From NCBI RefSeq assembly GCF_003576475.1, contig NZ_QWGR01000003.1, positions 434,001-498,000 on the forward strand: a stretch of DNA of 64,000 nucleotides, given 5' to 3'. Under the pieces are notes generated by a model. It searched no databases and had not been told where the DNA came from. It worked only from the letters and a program-made list of their open reading frames with translations. The translations under genes were made by a program, and so were the position numbers. This document shows positions 8,698 through 18,576 of this stretch, piece by piece. This DNA comes from Maribellus luteus (lineage in GTDB: Bacteria; Bacteroidota; Bacteroidia; Bacteroidales; Prolixibacteraceae). The first letter of the stretch is position 1; each line of letters opens with the position of its first letter.

Positions 8698-9693
8698 TTA
8701 AAATTTCTTGGATTTCATTTCTTTTCGCAACTGCTCTGCATCAACCGGCACAACGCCCAGTTTTTCGCAAACAAGGCCGCCTGCCAGGTTCGACATCAGC
8801 GCCATGATTTTGGGAGGCAGACCGGCCGCCATTGCCAGGCTTGCCACGCTGATAACGGTATCTCCGGCTCCTGAAACATCAGCAATATCGCGAATTACCA
8901 CCGGGTAATATTGCTCTTTTACCCCGTTACTGATAAAAACACCCAACTCAGAAAGTGTAATAAAAATCAGCTTCAGGTTTTGCTCTTTCTTGAATCTGTC
9001 AGCGCAAGCTTTTAGTGCCTCCAAATCATCTTTGGCAATCTGCAACCCTGTGCCTTCCACAAACTCTTTAAAGTTGGGTTTGAAAAGTGTCACATCCCGG
9101 TAATTCCTGAAATTCCGTTTCTTAGGGTCAACAGCCGTCGGAATTTTTCGTTCAAGAGCCACCTTATTAATTGCATTGAACAACGACGGTGTTACAACTC
9201 CCTTGTCGTAGTCCACAAAAACAATCACATTCACCGGATTTTCATCCAGCTCCTTCAAGATTGCATTTACCAAAATTTTCTCCATCGCAACAGAAATAGA
9301 ACTGGTTGATTCTTCATCTACCCGAACAATCTGCTTTCCTCCACTAATGATTCGGTTTTTAACCGTTGTATTCCGGCTGGGATCAACAAAGATTCCCTTC
9401 CGGGTAAGCTCCCGCTTTTCCAGCAGGCTTAAGAATTCCTTTCCGTTATCGTCTTCTCCAACCACCGAGAACAACACCGGAGTTGCTCCTAGGGCCTGCA
9501 GGTTTCGGGATACGTTGGCAGCCCCGCCCAAACGGTTTTCCCGCTTGGTAACCGACACAATCGGCACCGGTGCTTCCGGCGACAAACGCTCTACTTTTCC
9601 CCAGAGATACGTATCAAGCATAGCATCTCCAATTACGATTACTCGCATTTGGGCAAACTGCTCAAAGATTTGATTTACTTCTTTACTATTCAC
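8698..9693 (-). CDS. rfaE1: D-glycero-beta-D-manno-heptose-7-phosphate kinase (RfaE domain I, PfkB family)
   Basis: A 331-residue PfkB-family sugar kinase of the RfaE/HldE domain I type, which makes heptose 1,7-bisphosphate for ADP-heptose and the LPS core. The motifs LGGAANVSRNLQALG (near 56) and VSGAGDTVISVASLA (near 280) are the substrate and ATP/anion-hole signatures. The adenylyltransferase domain II is absent, so it must be encoded elsewhere. Translation probably starts at the GTG at 9693, because the first ATG would remove the first beta strand only just before VIVIGDAMLDTY. Confidence 0.85.
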   Translation of the reverse strand: MNSKEVNQIFEQFAQMRVIVIGDAMLDTYLWGKVERLSPEAPVPIVSVTKRENRLGGAANVSRNLQALGATPVLFSVVGEDDNGKEFLSLLEKRELTRKGIFVDPSRNTTVKNRIISGGKQIVRVDEESTSSISVAMEKILVNAILKELDENPVNVIVFVDYDKGVVTPSLFNAINKVALERKIPTAVDPKKRNFRNYRDVTLFKPNFKEFVEGTGLQIAKDDLEALKACADRFKKEQNLKLIFITLSELGVFISNGVKEQYYPVVIRDIADVSGAGDTVISVASLAMAAGLPPKIMALMSNLAGGLVCEKLGVVPVDAEQLRKEMKSKKF

Positions 9694-9787
9694 AAAAAGG
9701 TCTTAAACGCTACAAATCTATAAAAAAAACGATGCAGGAAAAATGTCAGATGCCATAAAAAGTCAACCGTGAATCAACAATCCGGAT

Positions 9788-12259
9788 TTACATCGGGTCG
9801 GCATCGATATTAAAAATACAATTGCTAAGCGAAGGCATTGATCTCACCTTTTTTACAGCCGCCATAATTCCCTCTTTTACCTGGTCCAGGTGAAGCCTCC
9901 GGTCAATTTTGATCCATATTTCTTTGTGGTGCCACAACTGAATTCGGCTGATCAACGGGAACTCAGGCCCAAGAATCACCAGCTCCTTGTTTTTTCGAAG
10001 ACCGTTGGCCAGTTCCTGCGCGGCTCTGTCTACAGTATCGATGTTTTTGTGTTTCACCACAATTTTCACCAGCCGGAAAAACGGCGGATACTTAAAGAGC
10101 TGCCGCTCTTCGAACTGCTGCTTCAGCACTTTTTGGTAATCCTGCTCCTGAATGAGTTGAATAAGCGGATGATCGGGTTGCGAAGTCTGGATCACTACGG
10201 TTCCGCGACGGTGTTTCCGACCGGCCCGCCCGGCAACCTGCGAAATAAGCTGGTAAGCCCGCTCGTGTGCTCTGAAATCGGGAAAGTTGATCAGGTTATC
10301 TGCATTCAGAATCCCAACTACGCTCACATGTTCAAAATCAAGACCTTTGGTTACCATTTGAGTTCCGATCAAAATATCGGTTTTCCCGTCCTCCAGGTTT
10401 CGCACAATCTTCTCAAAGGCATTTTTTGTTTTGGTTGAATCCAGGTCCATCCGGTCGATTCGGGCATTGCGAAACAACTGCTTGATTTCGTCTTCAATTT
10501 TCTCGGTTCCGAAACCGCGCGTTTTGAGCTCGGGAGATCCACACTCGTCGCAACGGTCGGGCAAGAGATACGAATAGCCGCAATAATGGCAGCTAAGCCG
10601 CTTTTTGTATTTATGATAGGTAAGACTTACATCGCACCGGGTACACTTCGGAATGTGCCCGCAGGTAAAGCATTCCACAAAAGGCGAATACCCCCGCCGG
10701 TTTTGGAAAAGAATGACCTGCTCTTTCTTTTCCAGCGCATCTTCTACCAGGTTGTATAGCTGCGGGGAAAGAATCGAATGCATCTCCTTTCGCTTGTAGG
10801 CCCGTTTAACATCGGCTACCAAAATCTCGGGGAGCTCCATTTCGGAGTGGCGCCGGGTAAGATTTACCAGACCGTATTTTCCTGTTAAGGCATTGTGATA
10901 TGATTCGTAAGATGGCGTTGCTGACCCGAGCAACACTTTTGCATGGTGCTGAAATCCAAGAACGACGGCCATGTCGCGTGCATTGTAGCGCGGCGCCGGA
11001 TCAAATTGTTTGAATGAATTTTCATGCTCTTCATCCACCACTATCAATCCCAAATTGCAGAACGGCAGAAAAACAGCTGAACGTGCACCCAGTATCACCT
11101 GGTAGCCCTCACCTGGTTTTCCCTGAAACAGAAGTGTCTTTTCCCAGATTTCCACCCGCTCCGAACTATTCAGCCGCGAATGGTAGATCCCCACTTTGTG
11201 ACCAAAAACATTCTTTAAACGCTGAACGATCTGAGTGGTCAGCGCAATTTCGGGAACCAGGTACAAAGCCTGTTTTCCGGTTTTTATCGCCTCATCAATC
11301 AGATGAATATAAATCTCGGTTTTTCCGCTGGCAGTAATCCCATGAATAAGTGTTACCTGCTTCGATTCGTACGATTCCCGGATCTCTTCCAGCGCTTTTG
11401 CCTGGTACTTGTTCAGCAGGTTCATACTCACCTGCCCGGTTTTTTCTCCTTCAATGCGGGAAACCTGTTTCTGATACTGGATCAGTACCTCCTTGTCGAC
11501 CAAGCCCTTTAAAATTGACGTGGTGAAATTTGTCCCTTCAAACAGGTCTTTTCTCGCAATTTCAGAAAGTGCACCCTTCTCAAAAGCGTTGATGGCTGAA
11601 CAAAAATGCCACAACAAGGCCTCCTGTTTTTTGGCGCGTTTTATTTCTCCTGCCTTCTTATTCAACACCTCTTCTGAAGTAATATCGGGATGCAGCTTTA
11701 CAAACGCCTCTGTTTTGGGGCGGTACTTTTCGTGCACCTTTTCCTCTACATAAACGAGCTCTTTCTGCATCAGGGCCTTTAACGCCGGATAAGAAAACCG
11801 GTCCTTTAATTTGCGCTCCAGTTCTGCCAGAACATTGGTGCCTTTCTCAATTTCCAGCATCAGACCTTGCTCAACATCTGTCAACAGAAATTCTTCTTCC
11901 GACCCGGTAAGAAATATTTTGGATTTGCTTTCCAGCTTCAGACCCGTAGGCAACGCTGCGCGAAATACATCGCCCAAGGTGCAGCAATAGTATTTGGCGA
12001 TCCAGTGCCACATTTCAAAGTTTTTTGGCAACACCACCGGATGCTCGTCGAGCACCTGCTGAATTTCCTTTACCTCAATGTCCTCCGGTTTTTCCGTAGA
12101 AACCGAGCTAACCAAAGCAGCATAAAATTTCCGTTGCCCGAATTGTACGATCACACGCTTGCCCGGCGCCACATCCTGCTCCATCGACGGCGGGATGCGA
12201 TACGTGTAGGCATCGTGCAAAGAAAGAGGCAATATAACTTGTGCAAAAAGCTGTGGCAT
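9788..12259 (-). CDS. priA: primosomal replication restart helicase PriA
   Basis: An 823-residue 3'-5' superfamily 2 helicase that reloads the replisome at stalled forks. Order: N-terminal 3' DNA-binding domain, winged helix, helicase lobe 1 with Walker A GITASGKTEI and the DEEH box (VVDEEHENSF), a zinc-binding insertion with eight cysteines (CFTCGHIPKCTRC then CHYCGYSY and CDECGS), lobe 2 with GTQMVTKGLDF and QVAGRAGR, and a C-terminal domain. Length is slightly above that of E. coli PriA (732). Starts at ATG 12259. Confidence 0.95.
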   Translation of the reverse strand: MPQLFAQVILPLSLHDAYTYRIPPSMEQDVAPGKRVIVQFGQRKFYAALVSSVSTEKPEDIEVKEIQQVLDEHPVVLPKNFEMWHWIAKYYCCTLGDVFRAALPTGLKLESKSKIFLTGSEEEFLLTDVEQGLMLEIEKGTNVLAELERKLKDRFSYPALKALMQKELVYVEEKVHEKYRPKTEAFVKLHPDITSEEVLNKKAGEIKRAKKQEALLWHFCSAINAFEKGALSEIARKDLFEGTNFTTSILKGLVDKEVLIQYQKQVSRIEGEKTGQVSMNLLNKYQAKALEEIRESYESKQVTLIHGITASGKTEIYIHLIDEAIKTGKQALYLVPEIALTTQIVQRLKNVFGHKVGIYHSRLNSSERVEIWEKTLLFQGKPGEGYQVILGARSAVFLPFCNLGLIVVDEEHENSFKQFDPAPRYNARDMAVVLGFQHHAKVLLGSATPSYESYHNALTGKYGLVNLTRRHSEMELPEILVADVKRAYKRKEMHSILSPQLYNLVEDALEKKEQVILFQNRRGYSPFVECFTCGHIPKCTRCDVSLTYHKYKKRLSCHYCGYSYLLPDRCDECGSPELKTRGFGTEKIEDEIKQLFRNARIDRMDLDSTKTKNAFEKIVRNLEDGKTDILIGTQMVTKGLDFEHVSVVGILNADNLINFPDFRAHERAYQLISQVAGRAGRKHRRGTVVIQTSQPDHPLIQLIQEQDYQKVLKQQFEERQLFKYPPFFRLVKIVVKHKNIDTVDRAAQELANGLRKNKELVILGPEFPLISRIQLWHHKEIWIKIDRRLHLDQVKEGIMAAVKKVRSMPSLSNCIFNIDADPM

Positions 12260-12318
12260 GTATAGAATTTACCTTGCCTAAAAGTACGCAAAAAAGTTTT
12301 CAGGGGGAAAGCCAACGA

Positions 12319-13182
12319 CTACGCGAAATTCTCGCGTACCCAGCCGGCAACGTCTTCCATCAGCCAGTTGGGAGTGGAAGTTGCACCACAAATGCCCACT
12401 GAGTTAACACCTTGGAACCACTCGCGATCGATCTCTTCGATGCCCGTAATTTTTTTTGAATTCGGGTTAACTTCTTCGCAAATGGTAAAAAGATATTTCC
12501 CGTTTGAGCTTTTTACGCCGGCAATAAAAAGAACCAGGTCGTATTTAATGGCAAATTTCTTTAGGTTGGGAACCCTGTTTGATACCTGCCGGCAAATCGT
12601 ATCCTTGATCTGAAGCGGAACTCCGGGCTGTACTTTTGATTTAACGGCATCGGCAATCTCGTGGAAATCCTCGATACGCTTGGTGGTTTGAGAATACAGC
12701 GAAACAGGGCGGCTCATATCAATCTTATCCACGTCGGCCACACTTTCCACCACAATGGCGTTGTTATTGGTTTGCCCGTCGAGGCCAATAATTTCGGCAT
12801 GGCCTTTTTTCCCGTAAATCACCAGCTGGCCTTCCTGCGATTTGTTTTGCAGGTACGATCCTTTTACTTTTTCCTGCAGCGTCAGCACCACAGGACAAGT
12901 GGCATCGATCAGTTCGATGTTATTCTTCTCAGCATACTCGTAAGTTTCCGGAGGTTCGCCATGTGCACGGATCAGCACCTTGCAGTTGCTCAGTGTAAAA
13001 TATTCATCTTTGGTAATGGATTTCAACCCCATGTTTTCGAGCCGCTCCACTTCCTTTCCGTTGTGCACAATGTCACCCAGACAATAAAGTTTGTCTTCGT
13101 GTTGCAATTCTTTTTCTGCCGCCTTGATGGCATTAATTACCCCAAAACAAAATCCCGAACCTCTGTCAATCTCAACAATCAT
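12319..13182 (-). CDS. ispH: 4-hydroxy-3-methylbut-2-enyl diphosphate reductase
   Basis: A 287-residue [4Fe-4S] enzyme, the last step of the MEP isoprenoid pathway, giving IPP and DMAPP. Three cluster cysteines are visible in the expected contexts: GSGFCFGV (about residue 12), DATCPVV (about 95) and GICGATSTPNW (about 270). It overlaps the upstream cmk gene by 4 bp, so the two are translationally coupled. The porQ-cmk-ispH order is also known in Porphyromonas. Confidence 0.95.
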   Translation of the reverse strand: MIVEIDRGSGFCFGVINAIKAAEKELQHEDKLYCLGDIVHNGKEVERLENMGLKSITKDEYFTLSNCKVLIRAHGEPPETYEYAEKNNIELIDATCPVVLTLQEKVKGSYLQNKSQEGQLVIYGKKGHAEIIGLDGQTNNNAIVVESVADVDKIDMSRPVSLYSQTTKRIEDFHEIADAVKSKVQPGVPLQIKDTICRQVSNRVPNLKKFAIKYDLVLFIAGVKSSNGKYLFTICEEVNPNSKKITGIEEIDREWFQGVNSVGICGATSTPNWLMEDVAGWVRENFA

Positions 13183-13874
13183 GCTTCAATAATCTCCTTT
13201 ACTTTGTTTATCGTCCACTCCAGCTGCTCTTTGCGGCTCAAATGGCTGTTGTCGAGTACTACCGCATCATCGGCCTTTTTTAACGGACTTACTGCGCGCG
13301 TGGAATCGATTTTATCCCGTCCTTCCACGTTGGCCAGAATCTCCTCAAAATTTACCTCCTGTCCTTTTTCTGTTAACTCGAGGTAGCGGCGTTGCGCCCT
13401 GATCTCAGGAGAAGCCGTCATAAAAATTTTCAGCTCCGCATCCGGAAAAACCACTGTTCCAATATCGCGGCCATCCATTACAATGCCTTTGTTCCGCCCG
13501 TTTTCGCGTTGCTGGTGCACCATTTCTTCGCGCACCTCGGCAATGGTGCTGATCGGGCTTACATTTTCCGACACTTCCAGTTGGCGAATCTCGTCCTCTA
13601 CATTCTCTCCGTTCAGAAAAGTGGTGTTCATCCCCTTTTCCTCGTCCCACTTAAACGTAATGCGAATGTCTTTCAGTCCCTCCAGAATTTTTTCCTTGCT
13701 GGGAACCTTGTTTTCAATCCAGCCATTTCGAAGGGCCACCAGCGTTACTACGCGATACATGGCGCCGGAATCGATGTAAACATAGCCCAGCTCTTTTGCA
13801 AGGGCTTTTGCCATGGTACTTTTCCCGCAGGAAGAATGTCCGTCGATGGCAATGATGATTTTTTTAGTACTCAT
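13179..13874 (-). CDS. cmk: cytidylate kinase
   Basis: A 231-residue P-loop kinase that phosphorylates CMP and dCMP. P-loop GHSSCGKSTMAKAL is near residue 12, the IDSGAMYRVVTL nucleotide-binding segment near 36, and DGRDIGTVVFPDAELKIF near 133. The protein has the usual length. It lies between porQ and ispH in one minus-strand transcription unit. Confidence 0.95.
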   Translation of the reverse strand: MSTKKIIIAIDGHSSCGKSTMAKALAKELGYVYIDSGAMYRVVTLVALRNGWIENKVPSKEKILEGLKDIRITFKWDEEKGMNTTFLNGENVEDEIRQLEVSENVSPISTIAEVREEMVHQQRENGRNKGIVMDGRDIGTVVFPDAELKIFMTASPEIRAQRRYLELTEKGQEVNFEEILANVEGRDKIDSTRAVSPLKKADDAVVLDNSHLSRKEQLEWTINKVKEIIEA

Positions 13875-13928
13875 AACGATTTCGCATCAGCAAAGATGGG
13901 AATTATTTAAGATATTCTTGTCCTTTTC

Positions 13929-14957
13929 TCAGAAATTGTCGTTCAGATTAATGGCTACCGAGAACAGGTTCGAGGAGCCTGCCAGGTGAAAACGCGAGAT
14001 GCCGTAGTCGAGTCTGAAACGTTTAATCTTCAGCCCAAAACCAGCCGAAAACCCCACAGTAGAAGCTTTGTCGTCGAACTTAAGTTCCTGCCTCCGCTGG
14101 TAGTTGTAACCGGCCCGCAAGGTAAAATTAGGCGATGGCATAAGTTCCACTCCCAGCACCAGGTGCCGCATAAACTGTTTGGTGAAACTCTCGTCGCGCT
14201 CGTAAATATTTTCGGTGGTAAAATCGGGATCTTCTTGGGGCGTATAAAGTTTCCAGTGGTTTAAATTCTGAAGCGTTGCCATCAACACCACCGGGGCATG
14301 TTGCAATTTTTGGCTGATGCCCGCCTGCAAATTAAAAGGAATGCTTTCCCGTTTTCCGTTTTCGTAATAGGTAGTCAGCTGCGTTCCCATGTTCCGCGCT
14401 ACCAGCGCAAAAGTGGTATAACCCGATTTGCTGGTAAAATTAAGCCCCACATCGGCAGCTATTCCCAGCGACTGGTAGGTTTCGAACGACGAAAGAATGG
14501 GTTTCACAATCACGCCGTATTTCAGCCGTTTGTATTGATTTGAATAAATCAGGTTCAGAGCATATTCAGCAGCATTAAAGGTGGCACCCGTTAGTTCTCC
14601 CCCTTCGGTGGCCTCGTCAAACTCTCCGTAGTTGATGTAATGAACCCCCACCGCAAAATTACCGACGCCTTCGTACGACTTTGCATACGACGCATAGCCG
14701 TAATTTACATCGGCCAGGTAATTTACATAATTCACCAGCAGCTTGTTGCTCATATAAGGCGACAACTGCGATGGGTTGTGGTACGGAAGATTCAGGTCGC
14801 CGGAATCGGGAACCGCAATCTGGGTGCCACCCAAAGCAGCGATACGTGCCGAGTTGGTAAGCTCCAGAAACTGGTACGTATTTTCTCCCCCGATCTGTGC
14901 ACGACCGGTTAACACCAAAAATCCGAGTAATAAAATGAGGTAAACTTTTCGCTTCAT
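13929..14957 (-). CDS. porQ: type IX secretion system outer-membrane protein PorQ
   Basis: A 342-residue outer-membrane beta-barrel with signal peptide (residues 1-20, ending GRA). The N-terminus of the mature chain (GGENTYQFLELTNSARIAAL) and the repeated amphipathic beta strands are typical of PorQ, a part of the attachment complex that anchors T9SS cargo on the cell surface. Genomic position before cmk and ispH matches Porphyromonas gingivalis. It implies that the host exports proteins by T9SS. Confidence 0.88.
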   Translation of the reverse strand: MKRKVYLILLLGFLVLTGRAQIGGENTYQFLELTNSARIAALGGTQIAVPDSGDLNLPYHNPSQLSPYMSNKLLVNYVNYLADVNYGYASYAKSYEGVGNFAVGVHYINYGEFDEATEGGELTGATFNAAEYALNLIYSNQYKRLKYGVIVKPILSSFETYQSLGIAADVGLNFTSKSGYTTFALVARNMGTQLTTYYENGKRESIPFNLQAGISQKLQHAPVVLMATLQNLNHWKLYTPQEDPDFTTENIYERDESFTKQFMRHLVLGVELMPSPNFTLRAGYNYQRRQELKFDDKASTVGFSAGFGLKIKRFRLDYGISRFHLAGSSNLFSVAINLNDNF

Positions 14958-15472
14958 CCGCGATTTTAATTTTCAGTAAAACGCCAAAGGTAATTAATTA
15001 GTATAATTTGAAACTTTCAAATCACTGATTTACTTCTGAAGCAGAATACAAATTCGTCATTTTATAGCTGTCCGGCTCAATGTTTTAGGTGGCAGCAACA
15101 TATTCTGCTTCCCTATCGCTTCTAATCCTCAGCTTTCCACAAGAACTTCTGTCTACCCTAATCGATTCTTTATACACGTCATTTTCTGAATTTGAAGAAA
15201 ACACAAACGACTTTAATAAGAAATATGGAATAAGGAATAAAGAATCAGGAAATATTGGCTCAAATATTCAGTTTCCGACATTTTTTTATTCGTTGTTCCT
15301 TATTTTTTATTTCTTATTTTTTCTGATTCATATTATGAAGATAAAGAGTAGCCCCAAAAGAGAGCCCGCCCATCCTTTTTTCTTCTGAATCAAAATTCAA
15401 AAAAATGGATTCGATATCCGGGAAAAGATCAGTAGCTTTATCCGGGCAATAAACCAATCCCAAGTAGACCCT
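14958..15472. other. gene-free region with an imperfect AT-rich inverted repeat (15215-15330)
   Basis: No convincing gene. The left arm at 15215-15238 (AATAAGAAATATGG...) and the reverse complement of 15295-15318 agree at 20 of 24 positions, so an RNA from it would fold into a long weak hairpin. A 99-codon open frame on the plus strand exists only because the region lacks stops; its composition is not protein-like. Confidence 0.4.
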
Positions 15473-16345
15473 ATGAAAAAAATTATCATCCTTTCCATCA
15501 GCATTTTTACTTTTTTATTTGCAGCCTATTCACAAGAAAAAATTAATGTAGTTGTTATTGGTGCACACCCCGACGATTGTGATATCGACGCGGGAGGAAC
15601 GGCGCTGAAGTATGCCCAAATGGGGCATCGGGTACTGTTTGTTTCCCTGACCAACGGCGATGCCGGGCACCACGAAAAAGGCGGAGGCGCACTGGCCCGG
15701 ATCAGACGCGCGGAAGCACAGGAAGCCGGCAAACGGCTGGGTGTAAGCTATCTCGTTCTTGACAATCACGATGCAGAGCTGATGCCCACACTGGAAAACC
15801 GCCATGAAATTATTCGTATCATTCGTGAATGGAAAGCGGATGTTGTGATCAGCCATCGTCCTTACGACTATCATCCTGATCATCGCAATGCCGCACTTCT
15901 GGTTCAGGACGCTGCCTTTTTGGTGGTGGTGCCCAACGTTGTTTCCGATGTGCCGGCTTTAAAGAGAAACCCGGTTTTCCTGTACTCGCACGATAGCTTC
16001 CAAAAGCCTTCTCCGTTTAAACCCGACATAGCAGTGGACATTACCGATGTTGTTGAGCAAAAAATTTACGGGATGGCCGCGCACGAATCCCAGTTTTTTG
16101 AGTGGCTTCCGTGGCTTAACGGTACCTTGGATCAGGTTCCGGCCACCGACGAACAACGCGTTAAATGGCTGGCAGGGTTTCGGATCTCCCCCATTGGTGA
16201 TGAGCTGCGTCAGTCGCTGGTGAAATGGTACGGCGCGGAAAAAGGAGAACAGGTAAAAGTGGCAGAATCGTTCGAAATTTGTGAATTTGGACGTCGCCCG
16301 TCGGAAGACGAAATCAGACGCCTGTTTCCGATGATGGGGAAATAA
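15473..16345 (+). CDS. secreted PIG-L/LmbE-family deacetylase
   Basis: A 290-residue protein with signal peptide (1-20, ending AAYSQ) followed by a LmbE-like domain. The zinc-binding signature AHPDDCDIDAGG sits near residue 32 and the third ligand region SHRPYDYHPDHRNAA near 127. The family hydrolyses N-acetyl groups of GlcNAc-type sugars. The signal peptide puts it in the periplasm or outside, which points to glycan breakdown and not to mycothiol- or GPI-type synthesis. The substrate is unknown. It is a single-gene unit closed by a hairpin shared with the next convergent gene. Confidence 0.85.
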   Translation: MKKIIILSISIFTFLFAAYSQEKINVVVIGAHPDDCDIDAGGTALKYAQMGHRVLFVSLTNGDAGHHEKGGGALARIRRAEAQEAGKRLGVSYLVLDNHDAELMPTLENRHEIIRIIREWKADVVISHRPYDYHPDHRNAALLVQDAAFLVVVPNVVSDVPALKRNPVFLYSHDSFQKPSPFKPDIAVDITDVVEQKIYGMAAHESQFFEWLPWLNGTLDQVPATDEQRVKWLAGFRISPIGDELRQSLVKWYGAEKGEQVKVAESFEICEFGRRPSEDEIRRLFPMMGK

Positions 16346-16388
16346 ACAGGTTTCCGGAAGCTGTACTTCCGGGCTTTTAGCCATATAC

Positions 16389-16453
16389 AAGGAGCCACAG
16401 GCGCAGGTCGACAAACTCTAACTGGAGTTATTCTTCACGCTTGTGGCTCCTTC
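16389..16453. terminator. long hairpin, bidirectional terminator between convergent genes
   Basis: GGAGCCACAGGCG (16391-16403) pairs with CGCTTGTGGCTCC (16439-16451), 12 of 13 positions, with T/A-rich flanks on both sides, between two convergent stop codons. Confidence 0.6.
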
Positions 16454-16476
16454 TTTTAATATCCTCTAACGTTGAA

Positions 16477-17301
16477 TTATTTCTCCTCCGCAGAAGTCGT
16501 CTTTTCTTCATTCAGCTTTTCAAATGTAAAGACCAAACCGTTGTAAACATCCACATAGGGAACATGATGTTCATTTTCCAACAGATCAACCTTCCATTTT
16601 AAATTCTCGGGAGACTTTTCTTTTAGCAAAGTCTCAAAATGAGGCATGGCTTTCAATACATTTTGATAATCATTCTCGCCGTATATTACATACAAAGTTT
16701 TATCAAGACTTTCGATGTTACCAAAGAATTCAACTGTTTCTTTCAGCACATAACCGTTCCCATAAGCGAGCATTGGGCTGCTTAAAATGTAGGATTTAAA
16801 AAGCTCCGGCTTTTTCACCAGGACATGACAGGCAAACATGGCGCTATTGGAAAACCCGGCCAGGATGCGAAGCGAATCGGCCCTGTAATTCGACTCGATA
16901 AAAGGGATCACTTCCGCACTTATCGATTCCAAAAACGTATCGGCTCCTCCCGAAGTAGGTCTCCGGGCCAATTTAAACGGGAAAACTTCGTTCCAACTGT
17001 CTTTATTGCTGATTCCGACTACAATAAACTCAGGGATTCCATTGCTGCCTTCCACATGCCAGGCAGCTGACTTTGCCCGAAAATAATTCGACTCCGGAAA
17101 CAATACATACAAAACGGGATAGTCCTTTTTTGTATCCTGATAGTCCATTGGCAGGCTTATGTACAGTTTTCTGCTTTCTCCGTAAAGCTCCGAATCGTAC
17201 GCGACTATTTGCGTAATTGGGATTTCGTTATTCAATTGGGCAAACAGGGTGCCCGGAATACTTAAAAGTATTGCCACAAAAAATACCAGTTTGTTTTTCA
17301 T
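16477..17301 (-). CDS. secreted esterase, putative esterase D/enterochelin-esterase family (PF00756)
   Basis: A 274-residue alpha/beta hydrolase with signal peptide (1-21, ending LFAQ). The nucleophile elbow is GFSNSA near residue 148, and the catalytic His is likely in the NEHHVPYV segment near 245; the Asp lies between them. The N-terminus (GESRKLYISLPMDY and YPVLYVLF) matches the IroE/Fes-like esterase group. The substrate could be an acyl-sugar or a siderophore; no siderophore genes are near. It stands alone. Confidence 0.8.
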   Translation of the reverse strand: MKNKLVFFVAILLSIPGTLFAQLNNEIPITQIVAYDSELYGESRKLYISLPMDYQDTKKDYPVLYVLFPESNYFRAKSAAWHVEGSNGIPEFIVVGISNKDSWNEVFPFKLARRPTSGGADTFLESISAEVIPFIESNYRADSLRILAGFSNSAMFACHVLVKKPELFKSYILSSPMLAYGNGYVLKETVEFFGNIESLDKTLYVIYGENDYQNVLKAMPHFETLLKEKSPENLKWKVDLLENEHHVPYVDVYNGLVFTFEKLNEEKTTSAEEK

Positions 17302-17543
17302 TCTATTTCATTAATGGGTTGAGTTAGCTGAGAGATATTGATGGTTTTTTATCTGCACAATTCCTATAAACTTACTGACAACAAGCCAGCAAGGTATCTC
17401 AATGAAATATCTGATATTATTTGGCCTCATCAAAATGGGGAAATTGCTCCCAAAGGCCCGCTTTTATGTTCGGATTCCCGCCTGACTTTACCGGCAGGAT
17501 TTCAACTAAATGATTTTGCTTTCAAAATCGTCATCTCGTTTAT

Positions 17544-17867
17544 TTAAAACCAGTGCAATTTATAATTGAGGTAATTGACAAAAAGCCACAAAGCAAGCAC
17601 TGCAACCACTAAACTTACTACAAGCAAGATGTAACGCCCCCTGTTTTCCCGGATCAGTTGCAAACGAAGCTTTGCCTTGTATTCGCGGGGGTATTTCTTT
17701 TTCTGAAGGTTGTCGAGCTTTCGGTTTTTGAGGTGATAGTATTCGGTGGCGCTTCGGTCATTTATATTTCCACCGCCACCGCCATCGGTTTTGCTCTTTT
17801 TCCCTAAAAACTTCTTGGGCTTCATTGTGGTAATCCAGCGTTGCATGCCCATTCCGTGGTATCCCAT
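17544..17867 (-). CDS. small basic single-pass membrane protein, unknown function
   Basis: Up to 107 residues. A Lys/Arg-rich cytosolic N-terminal part contains a GGGGG stretch near residue 31 and a basic helical segment (KLRLQLIRENRG), followed by one C-terminal membrane helix (YILLVVSLVVAVLALWLFVN). The start may be ATG 17867 or ATG 17825 (MKPKKFLG); no RBS decides. Nothing in the context suggests a role. I do not recognise the family. Confidence 0.6.
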   Translation of the reverse strand: MGYHGMGMQRWITTMKPKKFLGKKSKTDGGGGGNINDRSATEYYHLKNRKLDNLQKKKYPREYKAKLRLQLIRENRGRYILLVVSLVVAVLALWLFVNYLNYKLHWF

Positions 17868-17992
17868 GATCGCAGTATTTGAAAGATGCTTAAAGTTACC
17901 ATTTTTTCGTTACCTCCTCCGGCATCTTAATATACTGTAAAGCAGGTTTTATGACTTGTTTCCCGCTTTCAATTAAAGGAGAAAAGAGTTTG

Positions 17993-18487
17993 TTATTTCT
18001 GAAAAACAAACAATCCCTCGTCGCCGCGTACTGAACCATCGCCGTCCATATCAAGGCGCAAGGTTAACTCGCCCGGCACAAAAAACCAAGCTCCAATAAA
18101 AACGGGATGAATGGATAAATGAGCGAAAACATCCTCTCCAAAATTACTGTCGCCCTCGCGGGAGTTCAGCACTATTTCATTCTCGCTAAATACGGCCAGC
18201 TTTTTTATTTGGGCTTCCAGGGTGTTGTCGACAACGGCTAGCGTTCCGCTGAATTTCTTGTTCAAAACATAGGAATCGCCCAACTGTACCGAAATTTCCG
18301 AATTGAATGTCTGTGCTTCAAGAATCAGAACTTGCTTGAGATTGGCATCCAGTTCGTCATCGTGCCAGGTTCTTTCCCAGGTTCCGACATACTTCGGAGC
18401 TACTTCTTCATTTTCTGATTTTGAGCATGACTCTGCGATAAAAAACATCAGCAAAAAGCTGAGTAATGTACAATTGCACAATTTCAT
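17993..18487 (-). CDS. putative lipoprotein, unknown function
   Basis: A 164-residue protein from ATG 18487 with signal peptide and lipobox (FIAESC, lipid Cys near residue 21). The mature part is beta-rich and contains YVGTWERTWHDDEL, reminiscent of lipocalin-like 'GTW' starts in Bacteroidetes lipoproteins, and ends with an acidic DMDGDGSVRGDEG loop that resembles a calcium-binding turn. Function is not recognised. It is monocistronic as far as can be seen. Confidence 0.65.
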   Translation of the reverse strand: MKLCNCTLLSFLLMFFIAESCSKSENEEVAPKYVGTWERTWHDDELDANLKQVLILEAQTFNSEISVQLGDSYVLNKKFSGTLAVVDNTLEAQIKKLAVFSENEIVLNSREGDSNFGEDVFAHLSIHPVFIGAWFFVPGELTLRLDMDGDGSVRGDEGLFVFQK

Positions 18488-18576
18488 GTATCCTTTTTCA
18501 ACTATTAGTCTGATCAAATATAATCTTTCCCAATAAAAGATCTTTCATACCGTAAAGCCACACAGATCAAAAAAAT

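Noticed and set aside
15089-15388. 99-codon plus-strand frame before the PIG-L gene
   Set aside because: It runs through the inverted repeat and has low-complexity Phe/Leu/Ser content; no homology pattern recognised.
17338-17547. 69-codon plus-strand frame after the esterase gene
   Set aside because: No signal, domain or promoter; composition looks random and it starts in the upstream region of the esterase gene.
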